Shown: positions 8,099 through 16,667 of the stretch, in pieces
Position numbering within the stretch: the first letter of the stretch is position 1
How the letters are laid out: each line of letters starts with the position of its first letter
Assembly (NCBI RefSeq): GCF_003865375.1
Contig: NZ_RQVS01000008.1
Span: forward strand, 108,175-172,174
Length of the DNA: 64,000 bases
Reading direction: 5' to 3'
Source of the DNA: Gulosibacter macacae
GTDB taxonomy: Bacteria > Actinomycetota > Actinomycetes > Actinomycetales > Microbacteriaceae
Translations under genes and position numbers: made by a program
The notes under the pieces: generated by a model
Database searches by the model: none
The model's input: only the letters and a program-made list of their open reading frames with translations
Told to the model about the DNA's origin: nothing

Positions 8099-9127
8099 CT
8101 AAAAGCGATCGCGGACGTGGCGCTCACGACCAAAGAGCGCAACCACTGCGAGGATGATGATGCCGTAGACAATTCTCGTCTGTGCCTCGCTCATGCCTTG
8201 ACTGATGATGATGGTCGAAAGCACGGTGAGGATAAGCGCACCAAGAGCCGTCCTCGTGAAGCCGCCTCGGATAGAGCCGAAGGTCGTGCCACCGACAAGT
8301 ACGGCGGCAAGCCCAGAGAATAGATATGGCTCGCCAATAGACATGGTCCATCCGGAGCCAAACGCTGCAATGAACATGCCCGCTAGGCCGGCGAATGCAC
8401 CTGAGGCGGCGAAGACACCGGCCCATACTGCTCCGGTGCGAATGCGTGAAAGGCCCGCGGCACGCGGATTCACGCCAGTTGCGTAGAGGCGTCGACCGGC
8501 GACAGTCTTCGTGAGAAAGAGCCAAAGCAAGACTCCGAGTACTGCAACGATGATGACGACCGGCGGCACGGGAATGCCAAATGTCGTGCCTGTGAGCTGC
8601 GCCAATGACTTGAGCTCCTGAGGTGGTTGGCCGTTGTAGTCGCCGCCGGCGAGGAAAAGAGATCCGCCTGTGAGGGCGACACCGAGCCCGAGCGTGATCA
8701 CGAGAGGCTCGATTCGATAGCGGTGGCACACCCACCCGACTAGCCCGCCGATGCCACCGCACACGGCAAGCACAACGACCATGGCCAGGGGTGCTTGCCA
8801 GCCGAGGCGGCTGGTTGCTTGCGAGGCAACCATCGCACCGAATGTCACATAGCCGGCGATTGCCATATCGAGGCCACCAAGGATAACCACAAGTGTTTGG
8901 CCCATCGCGGCAAGTGCGAGCAGCGAGGCGATCGTGAGAATCGACACCGCAGCTATGGGGCGGTCCAGGAACGCCGGCACGAGGGACACGAGCACGACCA
9001 CCATGACGACAAGAATCATGAACTGAATGACGGGGGTCTCGAGCACCCAACGCTGGATGCGTTGTCCGCGTGGAAGTTCTTCCCGAGGAAGCGTCAGTGA
9101 ACGTGTAACGTGCGTGAACTTATTCAT
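8099..9127 (-). CDS. ABC transporter permease, ribose/branched-chain (BPD_transp_2) type
   Basis: A 342-residue membrane protein with about eight to ten hydrophobic segments. One stretch (LALAAMGQTLVVILGGLDMAIAG) is the typical region of RbsC/XylH-like permeases, where the family usually has GGIDLSVG. An EAA-like internal segment and GGTTFGSIRGGFTRTALGALIL follow near the C-terminus. It is the third gene of an ATPase-permease-permease operon read on the minus strand; its ATG overlaps the previous stop (9124-9127), indicating translational coupling. It would form the heterodimeric membrane channel with the neighbouring permease. The imported compound is unknown. The setting inside a catabolic cluster suggests an aromatic or small hydrophilic growth substrate rather than necessarily a sugar. 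Confidence 0.88.
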   Translation of the reverse strand: MNKFTHVTRSLTLPREELPRGQRIQRWVLETPVIQFMILVVMVVVLVSLVPAFLDRPIAAVSILTIASLLALAAMGQTLVVILGGLDMAIAGYVTFGAMVASQATSRLGWQAPLAMVVVLAVCGGIGGLVGWVCHRYRIEPLVITLGLGVALTGGSLFLAGGDYNGQPPQELKSLAQLTGTTFGIPVPPVVIIVAVLGVLLWLFLTKTVAGRRLYATGVNPRAAGLSRIRTGAVWAGVFAASGAFAGLAGMFIAAFGSGWTMSIGEPYLFSGLAAVLVGGTTFGSIRGGFTRTALGALILTVLSTIIISQGMSEAQTRIVYGIIILAVVALFGRERHVRDRF

Positions 9128-10083
9128 GATCGGCTCCTAGCGCGACGAGGATTGAGGAGGGTGGCGCCGACGAGCACGCCAACAACAAGTACTGCGCCGT
9201 ACGCGAACTGCACCATTGCCGGGTCGACGCCGAAGGCGGTGAGCAACTGCTGTAAGAGGTACAGCACGAGTGCGCCGAGGAATGTCCCCAGGAGTCCGCC
9301 GCGTCCACCTCCGAGCGCCGTGCCGCCGAGCACTGCAGCAGCGAGTCCAAGCAGTGCGTAGGTTGTGGCAAGTGAAGATTGCGACGACTGCAGGAGCGCG
9401 CTGAGTGCGATTCCGGCCACCCCTGCGAACAAACCGCCGACGGTGTAAGCCAGCGTGCGAACCAAGCTGATGTTGACTCCGGAGCCAAATGCCGAACTAT
9501 CGCTCTCGCCCGTCGCCAGCAGGTTTCGCACATAGGTGGTGCGACGAAGAGCAAACCAGATGAGCGCAACTACGCCGATTGAAACGAGTGCGCCCGGCAA
9601 GAAACCGAATCGTTGCGCGAGACCGATTGACCAGTTCTCGGGCGCGCCAACGGGCGACTTTGAGATCGTGATGGAAAGGCCGACGAGGATAAACAGCATC
9701 CCCGTCGACGCGACAACCGGGTGGAGTCGCACCACGGTCACGAGCAGTCCGGTCACGGTTCCGATTGCCGCGGCAACGAGGAGGACCAGTGGGATGGCGA
9801 TGTACCACTCGCCCAAGCCTTGGGGGAGTAGTACCGCCACGAAGAAGCAATTGATGAAGGTGGCGAGCGGGCCCACCGATACATCGATTCCGCCGGAAAG
9901 AATCGGCGGAGTGGCGGCGAACCCGACGAGCACAAACGGGGCGAGCGTTGCGAGCGTTGCGGGCAGTCGCTCCGGTGACAAGAACGACGGGCTCACGATC
10001 AAATTGATAATGAGCAGAATTGCGGCCAAGAGGCCGGCGAACGCCCACGATCGGGTTTGCAGAAAGTTGATGACGTGTTTCAT
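9124..10083 (-). CDS. ABC transporter permease, ribose/branched-chain (BPD_transp_2) type
   Basis: A 319-residue integral membrane protein of the same family as its downstream neighbour. The motif PPILSGGIDVSVGPLATFINCF near residues 58-78 is the family GGIDLSVG region. The C-terminal LLGLAAAVLGGTALGGGRGGLLGTFLGAL matches the conserved glycine-rich loop of RbsC-like subunits. It begins in a 4-bp overlap with the ATPase stop and ends in a 4-bp overlap with the second permease, so all three are likely translated as a unit. Two different permeases rather than one homodimer is a common variant of this importer class. Confidence 0.88.
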   Translation of the reverse strand: MKHVINFLQTRSWAFAGLLAAILLIINLIVSPSFLSPERLPATLATLAPFVLVGFAATPPILSGGIDVSVGPLATFINCFFVAVLLPQGLGEWYIAIPLVLLVAAAIGTVTGLLVTVVRLHPVVASTGMLFILVGLSITISKSPVGAPENWSIGLAQRFGFLPGALVSIGVVALIWFALRRTTYVRNLLATGESDSSAFGSGVNISLVRTLAYTVGGLFAGVAGIALSALLQSSQSSLATTYALLGLAAAVLGGTALGGGRGGLLGTFLGALVLYLLQQLLTAFGVDPAMVQFAYGAVLVVGVLVGATLLNPRRARSRS

Positions 10084-11585
10084 GCGGCAGCTCCGCTCTC
10101 GTGGCCGAAGTAGGCAGAAACGACGGCCTCAGTGGTGAGCCGCGCGCGGGGAATCTCCGAAAAGACCGTCTGGTCGCGGAACACGAGCACTCGATCGACA
10201 AGCTCGACGAGTTCGTCAACTTCGCTCGAAAGCATCACCACACTCATGCCGCTGGCGCAAAGTCGCTCGAGCGTCGCGTAGATCTCGCGTTTGGTCATGA
10301 TGTCGACGCCGCGGGTGGGGTCGTTGAGAAGCAGCACTTTGGGGTCGGTGGCCAGCCATCTTGCGAGCAGAACTTTTTGCTGGCTACCGCCGGAAAGGCT
10401 CGATATGGGATCGTCCTGCGATCCGAGACGGATGCTCAAAGCATCGACGACATCGGCAAAACGCTCCGCCATGCGCCTCTTGCTCAGAAATGCCCCATTG
10501 GCGTCAAGGCGCATCGTAGGTAGTGCGAAGTTCTCGCGAATGGACATCGATTCGAACAGTGATTCTCCGCGACGCTCACGTGGCAAATAGGCAACGCCGA
10601 TCTTTGCTCCGTTGTCCTGGTGCACCTCGATGTCGGGTGTAAGGATGCGCACGACGGAACCCTCGCCATTGGCAATGCCCCCTAATCTCTTGAGGAATTG
10701 GTCTTGTCCGTGTCCTTCGAGGCCAGCAAGACCAACCAATTCGCCGCTGCGCAGGTCGAAGTCAATCGCTTCGGCATCGGGGTGGAGTCTGACGGACTCG
10801 GCTCGAAGCGTCACGGTGCCGAGCTCGCGGTGGTGATCTTCACGCTCGAAGCGCCCCGAAGTGCCGGTCATGTCACCGACGAGTCGCTCAATAGAAATCT
10901 CGTCACGCGTCACCTGCGAGACCGTGCGACCGCTACGGAGCACGGTCACGGCATCCGATACTTCGGCGACTTCGTCCATGCGATGTGAAATGAACAGGAT
11001 GCTGGTGCCAGCCGCGGTGAGACGACGCATTTCAGTGAACAGTCGGTCTCGGGTGAGGACGTCCAGGGCCGCTGTCGATTCATCGAGCACGAGGACTCGA
11101 GGCTCGCGAACAAGCGCTCGTGCGATGCAGATCGCCTGTCGCTCCGACAACGACAGGGAACCAACTGATCGGTCAAGATCGATGCCGTCCACGAGCCTTC
11201 CCAGCGTCTCAGCGGCAATCTGCCGCTGTTCGGCTCGGCTTCGACGGCGGGCAAAAACTCCGTCCGAACCGAGCCAGATGTTGTCGAGTACGGACTGATT
11301 GGCGGCTGTGAGCACTTCCTGGAAAACGACGGCAATTCCGTGCTCTCCGGCCTGTCGGGGATTGCGAAAATCGATGGACTTGCCATCGAGGGTGAATTCG
11401 CCTTCGTCAGCTCGGTGCACACCGCCGATGATCTTCACCAGCGTTGATTTACCGGAGCCGTTTTCGCCGAGCAGCGTGTGAATTTCGCCTGGCGCAACAT
11501 CGAGATTTGCGCCGACGAGTGCCCGGGTCGCCCCGAACTGCTTGCTGATCTCAGCGAGATGGAGGCCTCTGGTGGCATTAGACAT
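10080..11585 (-). CDS. Sugar-type ABC transporter ATPase with two nucleotide-binding domains (RbsA/MglA-like)
   Basis: A 501-residue tandem ATPase. The first domain has Walker A GENGSGKST at residues 40-48, a signature LSLSERQAICIARAL and Walker B VLVLDEST. The second domain lacks a Walker A lysine (GLEGHGQDQF in its place) but keeps LSGGSQQKVLLARWL and LLNDPTRGVD. That asymmetric pattern is normal in RbsA/MglA/XylG proteins. It energises the two downstream permeases. It is divergent from the lipoprotein receptor gene at 11711 and shares with it a 125-bp control region holding a perfect 22-bp palindrome and a copy of ATACGGTGCG. Confidence 0.91.
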   Translation of the reverse strand: MSNATRGLHLAEISKQFGATRALVGANLDVAPGEIHTLLGENGSGKSTLVKIIGGVHRADEGEFTLDGKSIDFRNPRQAGEHGIAVVFQEVLTAANQSVLDNIWLGSDGVFARRRSRAEQRQIAAETLGRLVDGIDLDRSVGSLSLSERQAICIARALVREPRVLVLDESTAALDVLTRDRLFTEMRRLTAAGTSILFISHRMDEVAEVSDAVTVLRSGRTVSQVTRDEISIERLVGDMTGTSGRFEREDHHRELGTVTLRAESVRLHPDAEAIDFDLRSGELVGLAGLEGHGQDQFLKRLGGIANGEGSVVRILTPDIEVHQDNGAKIGVAYLPRERRGESLFESMSIRENFALPTMRLDANGAFLSKRRMAERFADVVDALSIRLGSQDDPISSLSGGSQQKVLLARWLATDPKVLLLNDPTRGVDIMTKREIYATLERLCASGMSVVMLSSEVDELVELVDRVLVFRDQTVFSEIPRARLTTEAVVSAYFGHESGAAA

Positions 11586-11642
11586 GGGTGTCTCTCTCCT
11601 GATTTCGGGCGCGCATCCTCGCGCGCTACATTCAAAACTAGA

Positions 11643-11652
11643 CGCACCGTAT
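11643..11652 (-). promoter_or_regulatory. ATACGGTGCG operator candidate in the ABC operon promoter
   Basis: Read on the minus strand, CGATACGGTGCGTC lies between a possible -35 TAGACA and a possible -10 TCTAGT (16-bp spacer), upstream of the ABC ATPase gene. The core ATACGGTGCG is identical to sites at 16722-16731 and 20412-20421, each upstream of a gene of this region. A repressor bound here would block the promoter. The TetR protein encoded at 20457 is the inferred candidate. Confidence 0.45.
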
Positions 11653-11670
11653 CGAATGTGTCTACTCTAG

Positions 11671-11692
11671 GTGTGCGCAACGTTGCGCACAC
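11671..11692. promoter_or_regulatory. Perfect 22-bp palindrome between ABC operon and receptor gene
   Basis: The arm GTGTGCGCAAC is followed directly by its exact reverse complement, giving an uninterrupted 22-bp palindrome. It lies 19 bp before the receptor ATG and about 86 bp before the divergent ATPase start. The central GCAACGTTGC resembles operators of LacI-family repressors, but no LacI-type gene is present in this window. Confidence 0.55.
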
Positions 11693-11710
11693 TCAACGAG
11701 GAGTTCACTC

Positions 11711-12979
11711 ATGCCCAACCACCCCCGCTCTAGCCGGTTCCGAGTGACCGCAGCCACAATGGCTGCAATCGGTGCACTCGTACTTGCCGGTTGCGCGCAG
11801 TCCGGGACACCGGCAAACACCGACTCGCCAGCGCCTTCTGGCGATGCCACCGCTGCCGCTGGTACCTGTGGCGCGGTCCCTGAGGTCGGCGCAAACGATC
11901 CCAACGGTCTGCTTGCCGATATGTCGGCAGAAGTTCAAGCCGGCTACAACGGTTACCCCTTTGAGATTCAGGAGTCGGCGTGGGCTGACTTTAAGTCGGA
12001 GAAGACCGAAGGGTTCACCGCTGCAATTGTGGGCACCGCGCCCGCGGCGCCGTTCATCGCTGCGTATCAGAACGCGCTTGCCGAGTCGCTTGAGAAGGCG
12101 GGTGTCGACATCGTTCTCAACGTGGCACCAAATGACCCTTCTGATGTCCCGGGTCAGCTCCAGCAATTCAGTCAGGCGCTGGCGCTAAAGCCCGACATCA
12201 TCTTCTTCAACCCGGTCGCCCCGGAGCCTGCCATCGATCTTGTGAACGAAGCCCACGACGCTGGCATTCCCGTGGTCTCGCTCGTGGTGCCAATTGACAG
12301 CCCCAACGCCGTTTCCGTGGTGTACAACGCGGTGCTTCAGTCAATGTCGACTGCCTCGGCGATGTTTGGCGCCATGGGTGGTTCAGGAGATGTGCTCGAA
12401 GTTTCGGGCGTTGCTGGCATCCCAAATCAGATCTTCTGGGATGCGGGTCGTGACCACGCGCTCGCGCTCTGCCCCGACATCAATGTCGTAGGTTCGGTGC
12501 AAGGCATGTTCCAGCCGCCGCTGGCACAACAGGCGGTAGTGCAGTACTTGTCGACGAATCCGGCTGGCGTCGATGGCGTTATCCAAGCCGGCACCATGGG
12601 CTGGGCGATCCGCGATGCGTTTGTCCAATCGGGTCACGAAGTGCCGCCGATCCAGGACCTCGGCGCGTCGCAGGGTATGGCTGCCTATGCGGCCGAGCAT
12701 CCTGACTTCATCTACTACGGATCAATCACTCCGCCGGTTGCTATGGCTCAGGGTGCTGCGCAGATTGGCCTCAAAATCCTGCAGGGTGCGGGGCCGAAGG
12801 TGAACCAGGTGGTCTGGTCTCCGCACATCATTGACGCGAGCACTGTTGGCGAGTTCGTTGACCCGTCGTGGAGCACCGAAGATGGCACGGATCTCACTTC
12901 GGACAGCGTGTACTTCACCGACGAGCAGACGGCCGAGTTCTTCAAGAACCCGGAGCTTGGCCCGCAGTCGGCTGAGTGA
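11711..12979 (+). CDS. ABC transporter substrate-binding lipoprotein (sugar-type, Peripla_BP_4-like)
   Basis: A 422-residue exported receptor. The N-terminus has a basic start, a hydrophobic segment and the lipobox LVLAGC with lipidated Cys near residue 28, followed by a Ser/Ala/Pro-rich spacer. The mature part shows the type 1 periplasmic-binding fold pattern: KPDIIFFNPVAPEPAIDLVNEAHDAGIPVVSL and later DGVIQAGTMGWAIRDAFVQSG. This matches receptors for RbsC-type importers. GAGGAG precedes the start. It is divergent from the operon of its likely ATPase and permeases and sits outside it. Ligand identity cannot be deduced. A hairpin terminator follows immediately. Confidence 0.88.
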   Translation: MPNHPRSSRFRVTAATMAAIGALVLAGCAQSGTPANTDSPAPSGDATAAAGTCGAVPEVGANDPNGLLADMSAEVQAGYNGYPFEIQESAWADFKSEKTEGFTAAIVGTAPAAPFIAAYQNALAESLEKAGVDIVLNVAPNDPSDVPGQLQQFSQALALKPDIIFFNPVAPEPAIDLVNEAHDAGIPVVSLVVPIDSPNAVSVVYNAVLQSMSTASAMFGAMGGSGDVLEVSGVAGIPNQIFWDAGRDHALALCPDINVVGSVQGMFQPPLAQQAVVQYLSTNPAGVDGVIQAGTMGWAIRDAFVQSGHEVPPIQDLGASQGMAAYAAEHPDFIYYGSITPPVAMAQGAAQIGLKILQGAGPKVNQVVWSPHIIDASTVGEFVDPSWSTEDGTDLTSDSVYFTDEQTAEFFKNPELGPQSAE

Positions 12980-12983
12980 ATCT

Positions 12984-13026
12984 GACTCGAGGGCGGACCG
13001 GCACCATGCCCGGCCGTCCTCGAGTC
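12984..13026 (+). terminator. Hairpin terminator after receptor gene
   Basis: Arms GACTCGAGG (12984-12992) and CCTCGAGTC (13018-13026) are exact complements. GC-rich inner sequence (GGCGG...CCGGC...GCC...GGCC) can extend the stem with small bulges. It lies between the receptor stop and the AraC gene. No long T-run follows. Confidence 0.65.
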
Positions 13027-13049
13027 GTTCGCATAACAAGGATGTTGCC

Positions 13050-14021
13050 ATGACGTTGGTACTAGACACGCGCACAGTCGTGCCCACCGAGCGCGCACGC
13101 TATTGGGCCGCGGGGATTTCTCAGCGTCTATTTCCGATGCAGGTTGAAGCAGGCGAGAAGTCGGCGTTTGAGGCGCGTTTGACTGGCGGTGAACAGGGGC
13201 CGGTCCTGGTATGCGCATTGAGCAGCGGGCCGCACCGGGTAGGTCGGAGTGCGCGCATGATTCGAAGTGCTGACCCCGAATTCCTTCTGTTTTACTTCGT
13301 GCGTCGCGGCGAATGCTTTATCGAGCAGGACGGACGGGGGTGCAGTCTGCGTGGCGGCGACTTCGCGGCGCAAGACACTTCGCGGCCCTCTAAGTTCGAG
13401 GCATCGACGGAGTTCAACATGGTCATGCTGGCGATGCCGAAGTGGTTTCTTGGCAATGTGGCATTGGCGGCTGGAAGACGCACGGCGGAACGAGTCGCGA
13501 CCGCCCATTCGCCCCTGTTGCGGCTTGCCGCGCCACTCATTGCGGGTCTCGAGCGCACCGCAGGTGCGTACGGACTGGCCGACAAAGAAGCGGACGCTGC
13601 AGTGCGGATGCTCCTGCCCATGCTCGGAGCCATCTACTCAGACTCAGACCAACAGTTCGCACGTGGCGATGACCTTCGAATGCAGATGTGTCGCTTTGCT
13701 CTCGATCACCTTCATGACCCGAATCTGGGGCCGGAGCGCATCGCCCGAGAGCACTTTGTGTCGGTGCGGTACGTGCAGAAGCTCTTTGCGGCGGAGGGCG
13801 GAGTCTCGTCCTGGATTCGGATGCAACGCCTTGAAGGGGCCGCGCGCGAGCTACGTGCGGGGCAGGTTTCCATTTCGCAGATCGCGGAGCGCTGGGGTTA
13901 TGTTGATGCGGCAAGCTTCAGTCGCGCGTTTCGTCGCGTCTACGGGGTCTCTCCGCGGGAGCTGCGAGCCGCACAGTTGTGGGAGCCTCTCCGCAACCCA
14001 GCCGTGGCTTCGTGCCCTTGA
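13050..14021 (+). CDS. AraC-family transcriptional regulator
   Basis: 323 residues from ATG 13050, which has AAGGA about 7 bases upstream; the longer open frame overlaps the upstream gene and is not supported. The N-terminal half (to about residue 190) fits the AraC-binding-like domain of FeaR/NphR-type activators (YFVRRGECFIEQDGRGCSLRGGDFAAQDTSRPSKFE; split here as FVRRGECFIEQ and GGDFAAQDTSRP). The C-terminal double helix-turn-helix includes RIAREHFVSVRYVQKLF and ISQIAERWGYVDAASFSRAF, then GVSPRELR. Such proteins activate aromatic catabolic genes in response to a phenolic effector. Two direct repeats 21 bp apart upstream of the divergent oxidase/SDR pair are a plausible target. Confidence 0.88.
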   Translation: MTLVLDTRTVVPTERARYWAAGISQRLFPMQVEAGEKSAFEARLTGGEQGPVLVCALSSGPHRVGRSARMIRSADPEFLLFYFVRRGECFIEQDGRGCSLRGGDFAAQDTSRPSKFEASTEFNMVMLAMPKWFLGNVALAAGRRTAERVATAHSPLLRLAAPLIAGLERTAGAYGLADKEADAAVRMLLPMLGAIYSDSDQQFARGDDLRMQMCRFALDHLHDPNLGPERIAREHFVSVRYVQKLFAAEGGVSSWIRMQRLEGAARELRAGQVSISQIAERWGYVDAASFSRAFRRVYGVSPRELRAAQLWEPLRNPAVASCP

Positions 14022-14071
14022 CGCGAAGAGTGGCCCCCGCACCCAATCGGAGGCGGGGGCCACTCTTCGCG
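14022..14071. terminator. Bidirectional terminator with 19-bp perfect stem
   Basis: Arms 14022-14040 and 14053-14071 are perfect 19-bp complements (CGCGAAGAGTGGCCCCCGC and its reverse complement) around a 12-base loop. It sits one base after the AraC stop and seven bases before the end of the convergent flavoenzyme gene, so it would stop transcription from both sides. Confidence 0.85.
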
Positions 14072-14078
14072 GCTAGAC

Positions 14079-15683
14079 CTAGAGCTGTTTCGGGTATCCC
14101 TCTGCGCGGAATCGTGAGCCCCAGATACCAGACTTACCAGGAGCAATGATGCCGTTTGGGTCGAGTGAGTCCTTGATCTGTTCATTGAAGCGGCGCTGAG
14201 CGTGATCGTTGAAGCCGAACTGCTCGGCAGCAAGGTCCATGAACGACAGGTGGGCGCGATACTCGCCGTATCCCATTTTGCCGGCCCTTGCGACCATCTT
14301 CTTGGCGGCCGCGTATGCGCGATCGACCTGTTCTGGATTCTTCGTGTCGAATGGAATGACGTTGATGAATGTCGTCGAGCGGGCGTTAATGGGCAGCAGT
14401 CCACCGAGGTAATCGATACCTGCCTCGGCGCACATGTCTTCCATCAGTTTCTGTGCTTCGGCAGCGTGGCGCGACGTCAGCGGAATGACCGGTGAGAAGT
14501 CCACGTGGCCGCCCTCATCACCACCTGACCAGGCCGCCATCTTGTAAAGATCGAGGTTAGGCACGCCAATCATGATCTGCTCGTGAGGGTTTGGCAACGT
14601 TTCCCATTCATCAGCACCGTACTTTGCGCCAATGATTTCAACTGTGGGGATTTCAAGGAAGCGCGCGCGCAAGCGAGCGTAGTTGTGGTCAACAACTGTT
14701 TCGTCCCCGTAGAGTGCGAAACGCATCATCCAGCGGCCGAGGCCCATCTCTTCGGCGATCTTCTGAATAATCTCATCTGGCATCTGCCCGGGGCCGTCAT
14801 ACCATTCCGCGCGAGTGGTGAGCATGGACGCCATGATGAGCGTGTTTGACAACTGAGGTCGCATGTCGATGACGCGAGCCAGCATCAGTTCGCGGAGGGC
14901 GTCGATGACGCTCGGCAATTGTGAGTCGTCCCACAGCTTCAGCCAAAGGGGCATGTACACCTCGGGTTTGGGCATCAACCAGTAGCCCATCTTGGTGACA
15001 ATGCCGAAGTTCGACTGCATAAACATCTCGGTTGACGTGGGGCCAAGGCCGCGCTTGTACAGTGGCCAGGTGGGGTTGTTGTCCATCGCGCCGCTGCCGG
15101 TACGAATGAGATCGCCATTCGGGAGGACAACCTCAAAGCCGCAGTGGGAGGCTTGGTCGATGGAGTACGGCATGTAGGTGAGGCCGTGGTCGAGGGTGTT
15201 GGAGACGACGCCGCCCCAGCCCACGTCAACGATCGAGGCGACTAGGTCGTGACCGCCTTCCTTGATAGCGGCGTGCAGGTCGATCCAATTGACTCCAGGC
15301 TCAAGCATCGCGTAGCCAAGTTCTTCGTTGATCTCGAGGACCTTGTTCATTGCCTTGAACGAGATCATTACAGTTCCGCGCAGTTGTGGAGCGGCGCCAC
15401 CGTAGCCGTTGTTCTTGCCGCGGCCAATTGGCCAGAGTGGAATGCGGTGCTTATTTGCGAGCTTCACGATGACTTGAACATCTTCGGTGCTACGCGGGCT
15501 GACGACTGCCGAGGCGAGGTTCGTCGCTGTGCCGGGTACCTGATACGGGTCTTTGAATTCGGCCAGGACTTCAGGGTCAGTGGTTACCTTTTCGGCGCCA
15601 ATGGCATCGGCGAAGGCTTGAAGCGCCAGATCGAGTTGTTCCTCGGTTACGCCAGGAGGGGTCGGTCGTTCGGTGGTCATCAT
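14079..15683 (-). CDS. FAD-linked oxidase of the vanillyl-alcohol oxidase / 4-cresol dehydrogenase family
   Basis: A 534-residue PCMH-fold flavoenzyme expected to oxidise the para side chain of a phenol (alkylphenol, benzylic alcohol or allylphenol). Visible family features are SAVVSPRSTEDVQVIVKLAN, the FAD loop WPIGRGKNNGYGGAAPQLRG, GYAMLEPGVNWIDLHAAIKEGG and WGGVVSNTLDHGLTY. Length fits vanillyl-alcohol oxidase (560), eugenol oxidase and the flavoprotein subunit of 4-cresol dehydrogenase. No cytochrome subunit gene is adjacent, which favours an oxidase over a dehydrogenase; this is inference. Two ATGs open the frame, preceded by GAGGAC. It is divergent from an SDR; the 195-bp gap holds two operator-like repeats. 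Its aldehyde product could feed the dehydrogenase at 375-1751. Confidence 0.86.
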   Translation of the reverse strand: MMTTERPTPPGVTEEQLDLALQAFADAIGAEKVTTDPEVLAEFKDPYQVPGTATNLASAVVSPRSTEDVQVIVKLANKHRIPLWPIGRGKNNGYGGAAPQLRGTVMISFKAMNKVLEINEELGYAMLEPGVNWIDLHAAIKEGGHDLVASIVDVGWGGVVSNTLDHGLTYMPYSIDQASHCGFEVVLPNGDLIRTGSGAMDNNPTWPLYKRGLGPTSTEMFMQSNFGIVTKMGYWLMPKPEVYMPLWLKLWDDSQLPSVIDALRELMLARVIDMRPQLSNTLIMASMLTTRAEWYDGPGQMPDEIIQKIAEEMGLGRWMMRFALYGDETVVDHNYARLRARFLEIPTVEIIGAKYGADEWETLPNPHEQIMIGVPNLDLYKMAAWSGGDEGGHVDFSPVIPLTSRHAAEAQKLMEDMCAEAGIDYLGGLLPINARSTTFINVIPFDTKNPEQVDRAYAAAKKMVARAGKMGYGEYRAHLSFMDLAAEQFGFNDHAQRRFNEQIKDSLDPNGIIAPGKSGIWGSRFRAEGYPKQL

Positions 15684-15766
15684 GTCCTCTTCTCTTCGTT
15701 GAGCGAACGGTCGTTGCGGACGACTTCTCCGGTTCTATCCCTGCCCGAGCGTGCGACTTCGATCCA

Positions 15767-15802
15767 GTGCATTCCCGGCACTGTTCCGTGCAGTTTCGGC
15801 AC
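15767..15802. promoter_or_regulatory. Pair of 15-bp direct repeats, 21 bp apart
   Basis: GTGCATTCCCGGCAC (15767-15781) and GTGCAGTTTCGGCAC (15788-15802) match at 12 of 15 positions and are spaced by 21 bp, two helical turns. Each also has a small GTGC/GCAC dyad. They lie between the divergent oxidase and SDR genes. Spaced direct repeats like this are typical of AraC-family sites, and an AraC gene is 2 kb away. Confidence 0.5.
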
Positions 15803-15877
15803 GGATGCGTGGGTGCCTCTCGTGCGCGACCCACACTGAAATGCATGGATCGCAACGAAGCGTGAAGGAGGGTCCTA

Positions 15878-16654
15878 ATGTCGAAAGGTCGACTCGAAGG
15901 CAAAGTGGTGCTACTCACTGGTATCGGTAGCGGGATGGGACGAGTAACTGCAGTATTGTTCGCAGCCCAGGGAGCAACTGTTGTCGGATGTGGGCTGAGT
16001 GTTGAGCGTTCTGCCGAGACCGCGCGGCAGATTGAAGCAGCTGGCGGCAGCATTGATGTGACCGCACCGGTCGACCTGGCAGATCGGAACCAGGTCGCAG
16101 CGTGGATAGAAGGTGCCAAACAGCGACACGGTCGCATCGACGTGCTCTACAACAATGCGAGCATGCCGAAGTTCGGTCCCTTCCATGAGCAGCCGGTTGA
16201 GGATTATGAGTTCACCATCAAGAACGAACTAGACCTGGTCTGGCACGCTTGTCAGCTTGCCTGGCCCCACCTCGTTGAATCGAAGGGCGCAATTGTAAAC
16301 ATTGCCTCCGTCGCGGGTCTCCAGGGCGCGCGAGCATTGACTCAGGCTGCGCACGCCGCGGCGAAAGGTGGAGTGCTTGCGCTTACCCGGCAGCTAGCTG
16401 CCGAAGGAGTCGCGCGGGGTGTTCGAGTCAACTCAATCTGTCCGGGTGTGATGTCCACGCCTCCGATTGTGCGATTGTACGAAGAGCTAGGGGACAAGGC
16501 CCCGGTGGTGCCGATTGTGGAGCGTGTGCTCGGTGGTCACCCTGGCGATCCCCAGGCGGTTGCCTGGGCCGGTGTCTATCTCGCATCGGATGAAGCTGCC
16601 TGGGTGACTGGTGCCAACATCGTTGTCGACGGCGGAGCCGCTGCCTACATGTAG
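15878..16654 (+). CDS. Short-chain dehydrogenase/reductase with atypical active site
   Basis: A 258-residue SDR. The NAD(P) motif is TGIGSGMGR (residues 14-22) and NNAS stands in the usual NNAG position. The catalytic Ser is likely in IASVAG. Where classical SDRs have YxxxK, this protein has HAAAK (the codon is CAC), so the general-acid Tyr appears to be replaced by His while the Lys is kept. The C-terminal ending (GANIVVDGGAAAYM) is normal for the family. AAGGAGG precedes the start. It is divergent from the phenol side-chain oxidase, so its substrate is probably an alcohol or ketone in the same pathway. A hairpin terminator follows. Confidence 0.83.
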   Translation: MSKGRLEGKVVLLTGIGSGMGRVTAVLFAAQGATVVGCGLSVERSAETARQIEAAGGSIDVTAPVDLADRNQVAAWIEGAKQRHGRIDVLYNNASMPKFGPFHEQPVEDYEFTIKNELDLVWHACQLAWPHLVESKGAIVNIASVAGLQGARALTQAAHAAAKGGVLALTRQLAAEGVARGVRVNSICPGVMSTPPIVRLYEELGDKAPVVPIVERVLGGHPGDPQAVAWAGVYLASDEAAWVTGANIVVDGGAAAYM

Positions 16655-16667
16655 CAACTCAAATCGG

